A DNA stretch of 64,000 nucleotides from CAYTPI01 sp964439625 (GTDB taxonomy: Bacteria > Chloroflexota > Anaerolineae > Aggregatilineales > UBA3940). Below are positions 59,101 through 64,000 of the stretch, piece by piece. Under the pieces are notes generated by a model, which was not told the DNA's origin, ran no database searches, and saw only the letters and a program-made list of their open reading frames with translations. Position 1 is the stretch's first letter. Each line of letters opens with the position of its first letter. Made by a program: the position numbers and the translations under genes. Location: the NCBI GenBank assembly GCA_964439625.1, contig CAYTPI010000013.1:1-64000 (forward strand), written 5' to 3'.

Positions 59101-59832
59101 GGAGAGGTCGCGCTCTTCGTCTTCGAGTGCCTGTTCTTCAAGCGCTTGTTCCTCGAGCTCTTGCTCGTCTAGCGCCTGTTCCTCAAGTTCTTGCTCGTCT
59201 ACTTCCTCCGTACTATCTTCAGGGAACTGGAAGTTGAGGAGAGCCTCTGCAAAGCTTATTTCTGGGTCTTGGTCAATCTCATCAAACCCATCTATGCCTT
59301 GCATGGCTTCAGGGTCAAGCCTGCTGGTAAGTTCTGTTATCGCTGATTCGAAGCCGTTAATCTTGGCTTCAAACTCTTCGTCGGAGAAGTTGATCCACCC
59401 TTGCTCGAACCCTTCAACTTCTTCAGAAGATCGAAGAACGCTGCTAAGGTAAGCAAGAACGCCGCCCGGTTTTTCATCGCTTGCTTCGGCGTATTCGCCG
59501 AGTGATCGCTGAAAACGCCCAACCGCTGCTGCCAAGTCCTCATCATCGGGACGCTCCATCTCCGACTCATCAAAGATCAGATCTGGTTCTTCAAAGATGT
59601 CATCGTCGCCTTGACGCGTAGCGCGTGGCGTTGGGGAAGGGGGCAAGGGTGGCGCCTCATCGAAATGAGGGGCTGCCGCGTCTTCATCTACATCCTCAAC
59701 GGTAGGTGGCGTGGTTGCTCCTGCTTCATTGGGAAGTGTGGCGAGTTCTTCTGAATCTAAAAAGTCTTCGTCGAAGAAATCGTCGTCATCAAGATCGTCG
59801 ATATCGGGAAATTCGAAGTCGCTGTCTCGCAT
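56161..59832 (-). CDS. Giant low-complexity, largely disordered protein (1,223 residues)
   Basis: I recognise no family. The N-terminal 300 residues are strongly acidic (IDDLDDDDFFDEDFLDSEE), with a short repeat EEQALDEQELEEQALEEQAL at about 212-238. Only residues about 305-405 look folded (HGLTITYYSNGLESVQGEGFIELP, KTMSIWMDREDQRTGERLMMYAVDGD). An Asn/Ser/Thr/Ala tract covers about 546-640. From about 735 to 1100 the chain is rich in Gln with Glu, Lys and Ala (EQQKVEQQQTEQQQVKQQRAE). The end is charged (RSRKPKRWQGDLGI). There is no signal peptide or membrane helix, so it should be cytosolic. It is divergent from two PH-domain genes. Scaffold or condensate formation is possible. Confidence 0.75.
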   Translation of the reverse strand: MRDSDFEFPDIDDLDDDDFFDEDFLDSEELATLPNEAGATTPPTVEDVDEDAAAPHFDEAPPLPPSPTPRATRQGDDDIFEEPDLIFDESEMERPDDEDLAAAVGRFQRSLGEYAEASDEKPGGVLAYLSSVLRSSEEVEGFEQGWINFSDEEFEAKINGFESAITELTSRLDPEAMQGIDGFDEIDQDPEISFAEALLNFQFPEDSTEEVDEQELEEQALDEQELEEQALEEQALEDEERDLSEDGDEEDDYDEDLIGDGLDLDDDEPEGFYNSLLSELEGNLDEDSELNGLMAELHARIDWEEIPEAGSLVDHGLTITYYSNGLESVQGEGFIELPKDIFEDGVTRVTNSMTTPGGDQDIQFLQYETAVGESKTMSIWMDREDQRTGERLMMYAVDGDMRSYSTNLGRSPLRPMEDREQQFSTTTVDFETYDVERTSPTPEQEFQTQTSERADDRSSEEQDKPTRDFEQASERAQAKSLIPEQQAAMDKARAADELRMRQRGREQQLDATTFRQFNDVAERSSNAVFKSQLANPDQSRSIGRQRDASSTDNQSTSGSDSTSASTSNTTTNNTAANTAVNASSNAAATTTNNSSANTSNNTNTSSNAKAGTTNASGKSGNDNNNATAANADNQSQGGSGDNATGENAEKGQQKELKFSGQRDTRSRDPLTKAEIEKVDRETRTRRVAEETRVDGRVKLEDDLQAKVEIDDIKLDTRDEGPSIKGPSFSSSPTPTPTNSGQIAGSQAQSGQAIQGQATPSGSTASGPKGQVGPQEQSAQAAQGQPQKDAAAGKGTPTQGSQAKGEQARSERNVQPEQEQQTQETQQLKARAEQQQAQTERSAQPQAKVAQEQTVEAQQQTEEQSKSQTEQQQPQREQAQPTQDKAQAKIEELKNKGPQGLQGGQQQDQSAQEQQLSQAAQSKTALNAQEKTEQTVQADQRSEQAQARDDKTVQAQEKEQLQTQAKQDKQLEQQRAEQDKLQQEQDKAAEQQNPQAKVEQQNAEQQKVEQQQTEQQQVKQQRAERQPEEQTPTLSDIEKAIQQTQKAAEADQAREQRMQDAQGRAEDIETQNPKLEQQEREEHQSSKGRGEQTLAQEPLEQLQSNGVRNDGQVERDRQQQPGQSLNEQSEGEGQKNGLEQSAGGKEKTDGLFKSVNEKELQATRGDRLSDINSAKTATTKPESIEKQIAREEEATEQRQKEKEIEQDDIERSRKPKRWQGDLGI
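59119..59199 (-). repeat. In-gene short tandem repeat coding for an EQALEEQELE-type unit
   Basis: About 81 bases on the coding strand carry a 15-base unit in varied copies, giving EEQAL/DEQEL blocks. Such units change copy number by slippage, so the protein length may differ between strains. Confidence 0.65.
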
Positions 59833-60061
59833 ATGTTCGTACCTGTGACATTAGTTTTACATTCATATTGTAAGGCAATCTGCCATTGAATGAAATCTCT
59901 TTCTTGAAGGCAGCTTCTGACACGAGCGACATGAAATTTTTGCTAAAATTCGGCTAGTCCAATGTGTAAATGGCTTAACTTGTAGTACAATTGTAAAAAC
60001 TGAAGTCGTTGCAATGTAGTTTTTGTCAAAGTTGCGAATGTAAAGTTCGAGGAGCAGTGCC

Positions 60062-61213
60062 GTGACATTAATCGACGCGGATAATTTGTGGGATAAGTTT
60101 GTTAAGTGGCTCGAATTCGAATTCAAAAAGTTTTTGAATGAAGAACAGGACCCTGAAGCTGTCCGAAAAGTACTTATCTCTATCAACTCAATGCTGATCG
60201 AAAAAGAAAAAATTCTCTATATTTGTGTGGAGAAAAAGCCTTTCATCAACTGGCTGCCTGACGCGCTAATTATTACGACGCGTCGCTGCATTCAGTATCA
60301 GCGTACACTGTTTGGGTTTAACCTGATTGAAGATAAGTGGCGTAAAATTGTTGAAGTTACCCTTGAAGAAGGTCTCTGGGGAAGCCGCGTACAAGTCATC
60401 AGCGGTAAGAAGCCAGGCCAACCAGGGTATATGCATTGGGACTGTAAATACTTACCAAAGAAACAAGCGCAGGAGCTTTATGCAGTTACCCGTGAAATGA
60501 CATATCGTGGTCGCCGTAAGCAGCGTATGCGTACTTACCAAGAGAATATCTCTAAGGTGCCACATATCATGATTAACTCATCTGGTGGTATGTCCCATGA
60601 CATCTTCGAGGGTCTTATTCCTCCGGATAAGGTGCCAGCCGTCGCCCGTGGGATGGGTTTTGTGGAATTGAGTGAAGCAATTGATGGTCGTGGTGGTCGC
60701 TCTGTTGTGCCAGATATTGACGAAGACACAATTCGCCAACTCGATGCAGAAATTCGCCTCGGCAAACAAAAGGCTGCTGCCCCAAAGGCGCATGCTCAAA
60801 CGCAAGCGCAATCAGATTTCAACACCGATGATCTTCAAGAAATTGCGCCACCCAAATTCGCGCTTCCCAATCGTGGAGAAGATATAGAGAAGCAGCAGAC
60901 TTCAGATCAACGACCAATAAGGACAGATCATGGCGCGTCGATGTATGTTGCAACGCCTTCTGCCAAGCAGCTTAACCAGCGTCAACAAGAGCGTATTGCA
61001 CAAATTCGTGCTGAAGGGCGTGACCGCGTTGCGACAGCAAATGGTGGTACCACCGTATCCCAAAAGGCTGAGCAAGCCGTGCCACCGACCCCGGCGAAGC
61101 CCAAGCGTGATCCACTCGCAGAGTTGAAGAAGCTCAAGGATCAATTAAAGGCTGGCAAAATTACCGATGAAGAATACGAGAAGCGTAAGGCAGACGTGCT
61201 TAGTACGCTCTAG
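60062..61213 (+). CDS. Bacterial PH-domain protein with a SHOCT tail
   Basis: A 383-residue cytosolic protein. A bacterial pleckstrin-homology-like domain lies at about 46-147: KEKILYICVEKKPFINWLPDALIITTRRCIQY, then LWGSRVQVI and the C-terminal helix KKQAQELYAVTREM. A conserved block follows at 164-214 (KVPHIMINSSGG, VPAVARGMGFVELSEAIDG). The region 230-345 is low-complexity and Gln/Ala-rich. Residues 351-383 form a SHOCT motif (PLAELKKLKDQLKAGKITDEEYEKRK), often an oligomerisation or docking tail. The GTG start has GAGGAG eight bases upstream. It shares its PH and following block with the next gene. The giant disordered protein is divergent. Confidence 0.78.
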   Translation: MTLIDADNLWDKFVKWLEFEFKKFLNEEQDPEAVRKVLISINSMLIEKEKILYICVEKKPFINWLPDALIITTRRCIQYQRTLFGFNLIEDKWRKIVEVTLEEGLWGSRVQVISGKKPGQPGYMHWDCKYLPKKQAQELYAVTREMTYRGRRKQRMRTYQENISKVPHIMINSSGGMSHDIFEGLIPPDKVPAVARGMGFVELSEAIDGRGGRSVVPDIDEDTIRQLDAEIRLGKQKAAAPKAHAQTQAQSDFNTDDLQEIAPPKFALPNRGEDIEKQQTSDQRPIRTDHGASMYVATPSAKQLNQRQQERIAQIRAEGRDRVATANGGTTVSQKAEQAVPPTPAKPKRDPLAELKKLKDQLKAGKITDEEYEKRKADVLSTL

Positions 61214-61239
61214 TTATTCTCCATCTGACGATATCACGC

Positions 61240-61263
61240 ACAGGCCAGCAATTGCTGGCCTGT
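61240..61263. terminator. 24-bp palindromic hairpin between the PH-domain paralogues
   Basis: A perfect 24-bp palindrome (half ACAGGCCAGCAA) begins 27 bases after the first PH gene. It could fold as a terminator, though the T run is weak. A TTGACA at 61275-61280 follows without a clear -10. Confidence 0.6.
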
Positions 61264-61313
61264 TCACTATACTTGACAGTAAACGTACAGCGCTGAAGGA
61301 GTTGTGAACCGCT

Positions 61314-62516
61314 ATGCAGCAGCAACCCGAAGAATCTACACTCTTCCAAACGGATGAAGAAGCCCTGCTCGCTCAAGAACAGTTTGAAGAAAACTTGACC
61401 GACGAGGAGATGCAGGCATTCGAAGCGGAGTTCGAGGCTTATGAAGAAAAGCAACAGCAAAATGGGAATGGCCCCACACTAGCCAGTATTGCCGAGTTTA
61501 ATCTGCCGACGCAAGAGGAGTTTAGCGCTGGTAATGTGCGTTTTATTCCAAAGTTTGCGCAGAAGATCTTCGGAAACGCGCTGTATGGGGAAGAGAATCA
61601 AAAGCGCATTCAGGACATCTTCATCCAGATTCGCCCCTTGTTAATTGATAAAGAGCGCATCCTGTACATCTGCGAACAACGGCGGCCAATTATTAACTTC
61701 CTGCCAGATGCGCTTATCTTAACCACGCGTCGAATGATCTATTACCGAAATAAGTTATTTGGATTTGCCCTTGAAGATGCTAAATGGACAGAAGTCCCGG
61801 TCTGCCAGATGTACGAAGATATTTGGGGAACGCATATTTTGTTCGCCCACAAAGACAAAATCACTTTTTACCCGGTGCGCTTTTTGCGCCGCACGTCTGG
61901 GCATGATGCTTACACCATTGGGACGGAGATGGGCTACCGTGCACGGCGTAAAGCGCGTATGTTCTACTATCGCACAATGATGTCTCAGGTCCCCCAAATT
62001 ATGATCAACTCACATGGTACCTACGGCTCCGAAATATTCGACGGCCTGCTGCCGAAGTCAAAGGTGCCACTGGTTGCTCGCGGTAAAGGCTTTGTTGAGT
62101 TCAGCGAAATCCTTGATGGTGCCGATGGTCGAGGAAAACTACATAAAATAACCCGTGATGACGTGATTAAAATCCAAGAGATGGCGGCAGCGAAATCTGC
62201 GGAGTTGCAGCAGGAAGCGCATCAGCAGGTTAGTGAAGAGGTGTCACGCGCAAAGCCTGCTTCAGGCTCAAAGCGCATCCAGTACATAGATGAAGAACTG
62301 CTAGAAGAGGTCGAGCAGAAGGCCGAAAAGACAGCGCAACAAGTACAGAAAGAAAAGCTCAAAGCGGTGGCTGAACAAGGGTCTATCGTTGCAAAAGAGC
62401 AGCTCAAGTCGCTAACCGCTAGACAAGCGGCTGCCAAGTCCGCGCGCGACAGTCGTCGTGAAGCCATTCGGCTCGAACAGGAGATGCGTGACAAGCAGCG
62501 CAAAACCAATAAATAG
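61314..62516 (+). CDS. Bacterial PH-domain protein, paralogue of the preceding gene
   Basis: A 400-residue cytosolic protein. The first 75 residues are acidic and Gln-rich (QEQFEENLTDEEMQAFEAEFEAYEEKQQQ). The PH-like domain at about 112-207 matches the preceding paralogue nearly motif for motif (KERILYICEQRRPIINFLPDALILTTRRMIYYRNKLFGF). The next block, 224-274, also matches (QVPQIMINSHG, VPLVARGKGFVEFSEILDG). The last 125 residues are charged helix or coiled coil (EAHQQVSEEVSRA, EELLEEVEQKAEKTAQQVQKEK) in place of SHOCT. GAAGGAG precedes the ATG. Ligand and partners are unknown. Confidence 0.75.
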   Translation: MQQQPEESTLFQTDEEALLAQEQFEENLTDEEMQAFEAEFEAYEEKQQQNGNGPTLASIAEFNLPTQEEFSAGNVRFIPKFAQKIFGNALYGEENQKRIQDIFIQIRPLLIDKERILYICEQRRPIINFLPDALILTTRRMIYYRNKLFGFALEDAKWTEVPVCQMYEDIWGTHILFAHKDKITFYPVRFLRRTSGHDAYTIGTEMGYRARRKARMFYYRTMMSQVPQIMINSHGTYGSEIFDGLLPKSKVPLVARGKGFVEFSEILDGADGRGKLHKITRDDVIKIQEMAAAKSAELQQEAHQQVSEEVSRAKPASGSKRIQYIDEELLEEVEQKAEKTAQQVQKEKLKAVAEQGSIVAKEQLKSLTARQAAAKSARDSRREAIRLEQEMRDKQRKTNK

Positions 62517-62543
62517 GCGCCCAAACTAAATTCCAAGAAAAAA

Positions 62544-62560
62544 ACCGCCTTAACAGCGGT
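62544..62560. terminator. Bidirectional terminator after the PH paralogue and hppA
   Basis: ACCGC and GCGGT form a 5-bp stem with a 7-base loop, with an A run before and a T run after, so it works as a terminator on either strand between two convergent genes. Confidence 0.6.
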
Positions 62561-62591
62561 CTTTTTCCGTTCAATTGATTATCTTCGTCAA

Positions 62592-64000
62592 TCACAGTCC
62601 AGATACAATAAAAGGTGCAATGACGAGGGACACGATAGCCAACAGCTTCAGCAGAATATTTAATGATGGGCCGCTCGTATCCTTGAATGGATCACCAACT
62701 GTATCTCCGACCACTGCCGCTTTGTGTGCCTCTGACCCTTTACCGCCAAGGTACCCACGCTCTATATACTTCTTCGCATTGTCCCAAGCTCCACCTGCAT
62801 TCGCCATCATCAGAGCCAGCATAAATGCTGTAATCAAAGAACCGAGCAAGACACCAACTAAGGTCTCTGCCCCTATAAACTGTTCCAGCACCGTATCGTT
62901 CCCAACACGCGCTAGAACGGCAATTATGATTGGAACAGCCACAGCCAGCACGCCAGGTAGTACCATTTCGCGGATCGCGCCGTCTGTACTGATAGCGACA
63001 CAACGTTGGTAGTCAGGTTTCTGAGTACCGTCCATGATCCCAGGCATCTCGCGGAATTGGCGGCGCACTTCTTCAACCATGTCTTGTGCTGCTTCACTGA
63101 CGGCTAGCATGGTAATAGCACTGAAGACGAAAGGGAGCATGGCGCCCAGCAGCAGCCCTGTGGTAAAACGGGCATCCAACACACTGAGGTTCTCAGTACC
63201 CGTGGCTGTAATGAACGCAGAGATAAGCGCCAAAGCAGTCATAACGGCACTCCCAATAGCAAAACCTTTACCGGTTGCGGCAGTCGTGTTGCCAAGGCTG
63301 TCCAGCGCGTCAGTTCGATCGCGGACTTCATCAGGTAGGTCACTCATCTCGGCGATACCACCTGCGTTGTCAGCTACGGGGCCATAGGCGTCAGTCGCTA
63401 GTGTAATACCCAGTGTTGACAGCATACCGACAGCTGCAATTGCTACGCCGTATAAACCAGTTGCCGCCACTGCGATCAGCGTAACCACGATCACAATCAG
63501 TGCAGGGGGCATCGTCGATTGCATGCCGACAGCTAACCCGCGAATAATGATGATACCAGGGCCACCTTCTGCACTATCCGATAGATTCTGGGTCGGCTTG
63601 TAGGAGTCTGATGTATAGAACTCAGTGAAATAGCCAATCGCCACACCACCAATAAGACCGGAGAGCGTAGCAATGATCGGGCCCCAGCCCAAACCAAGTC
63701 CCAACCCAAAGGCAATTATAGCGAGAGCGACAATGCCACTGGCTGAATAAGTGCCCAGTCTTAAGCTGCCGAGTAGGTCTTCCTGAGAAGCACCTTCTTT
63801 AGTGCGGACAAGGTAGGTGCTGCCAATCCCAATGATGACACCAGCCGCCGCCACCAACAGTGGGAAAGCCTGCCCTGCAACACCCAGCGGTTCATCACCG
63901 ATGGCTCCACCAGCCAGAACGGCAAGCGTCATGGCTGCGATAATTGAACTAGCATAGCTCTCAAATAGGTCAGACCCCATACCAGCAACGTCACCAACGT
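62592..64000 (-). CDS. hppA: Membrane-bound pyrophosphatase, N-terminal part beyond the window
   Basis: An ion-pumping pyrophosphatase that couples hydrolysis of PPi to proton or sodium export. Reading on past the ATG at 63980 continues VGDVAGMGSDLFESYASSII, so the gene runs off the edge. Conserved blocks are EFYTSDSYKPTQNL, LATDAYGPVADNAGGIAEM, DALDSLGNTTAATGKGFAIGSA, and NAGGAWDNAKKYIE with KAAVVGDTVGDPFKDTSGPSLNILLKL at the end. The Ala in NTTAATGKG, where K+-independent enzymes have Lys, points to the K+-dependent subfamily. Proton or sodium use needs the missing half. Confidence 0.93.
   Translation of the reverse strand, partial: VGDVAGMGSDLFESYASSIIAAMTLAVLAGGAIGDEPLGVAGQAFPLLVAAAGVIIGIGSTYLVRTKEGASQEDLLGSLRLGTYSASGIVALAIIAFGLGLGLGWGPIIATLSGLIGGVAIGYFTEFYTSDSYKPTQNLSDSAEGGPGIIIIRGLAVGMQSTMPPALIVIVVTLIAVAATGLYGVAIAAVGMLSTLGITLATDAYGPVADNAGGIAEMSDLPDEVRDRTDALDSLGNTTAATGKGFAIGSAVMTALALISAFITATGTENLSVLDARFTTGLLLGAMLPFVFSAITMLAVSEAAQDMVEEVRRQFREMPGIMDGTQKPDYQRCVAISTDGAIREMVLPGVLAVAVPIIIAVLARVGNDTVLEQFIGAETLVGVLLGSLITAFMLALMMANAGGAWDNAKKYIERGYLGGKGSEAHKAAVVGDTVGDPFKDTSGPSLNILLKLLAIVSLVIAPFIVSGL

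Noticed and set aside
1..64000. tRNA, rRNA, CRISPR, insertion sequence or phage genes
   Set aside because: No convincing T-loop/acceptor pairs, repeat-spacer arrays, transposases or integrases were seen in either strand by eye; a covariance-model scan would settle short RNAs.

Overview
The window looks like chromosomal DNA of a Chloroflexota bacterium, most likely Anaerolineae-like. This is an inference from gene content: a complex I cassette with two nuoM genes, an archaeal-type MetK, an Fe-S photolyase, many small lipoproteins with Thr/Pro-rich linkers, and mid-range GC. No rRNA, tRNA, CRISPR array, insertion sequence or prophage gene was recognised. Two runs of ten Ns show that the source is a draft scaffold, and both look like artefacts inside intact genes.

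Region by region. 1-8.3 kb: translation and RNA housekeeping (3' end of proS, a DUF3052 gene, a TPR gene, an FHA gene, a TrmH-type methylase, rpsO-pnp with structured leaders, a GlsB-type membrane protein, a lipoprotein). 8.4-21.4 kb: an energy-conversion block. It has nuoA, a terminator, nuoH-J-K-L, a terminator, nuoM-nuoM-nuoN, then a small membrane protein and atpB-atpE-atpF. The soluble arm of complex I and all of F1 are missing here. NuoL has a lengthened lateral helix, the second NuoM has lost the TM7 lysine, and AtpF carries a C-terminal piece of subunit delta. 21.4-25.1 kb: a 37-residue membrane protein, a lipoprotein, and two exopolysaccharide genes. 25.1-29.5 kb: corrinoid salvage (cobU, cobS, cobT) with an unusual ECF-S/HAMP fusion and a MOSC protein on the other strand. 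29.6-32.3 kb: a PaaK-like adenylating enzyme with a carrier.

32.3-35.6 kb: a light-related operon preceded by a 24-bp perfect palindrome. It has an Fe-S photolyase, a DUF2256 protein, a FAD-domain-only photolyase homologue that keeps a four-Cys set, and a separate gene for the missing N-terminal alpha/beta domain. 35.7-41.3 kb: rpsA, a PRTase, an acidic lipoprotein, and a SAM-I riboswitch driving metK. 41.3-45.7 kb: a lipoprotein, then dgkA-ybeY-pgpH-yqeY on the minus strand. 46-56 kb: a membrane glycosyltransferase, an arginase-fold protein, a DUF4236/LOG/TPR-lipoprotein set, thioredoxin, an epimerase, and a secreted LysM-SH3b-glycosidase. 56.1-62.5 kb: a 1,223-residue disordered Gln-rich protein divergent from two paralogous PH-domain proteins. 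I recognise no named system for this group. 62.6-64 kb: the 3' part of a membrane pyrophosphatase gene.

The best candidates for undescribed biology are the split Fe-S photolyase operon, the giant disordered protein with its PH-domain paralogues, the ECF-S/HAMP fusion in the cobalamin cluster, and the four-antiporter complex I in which one channel lacks its key lysine.
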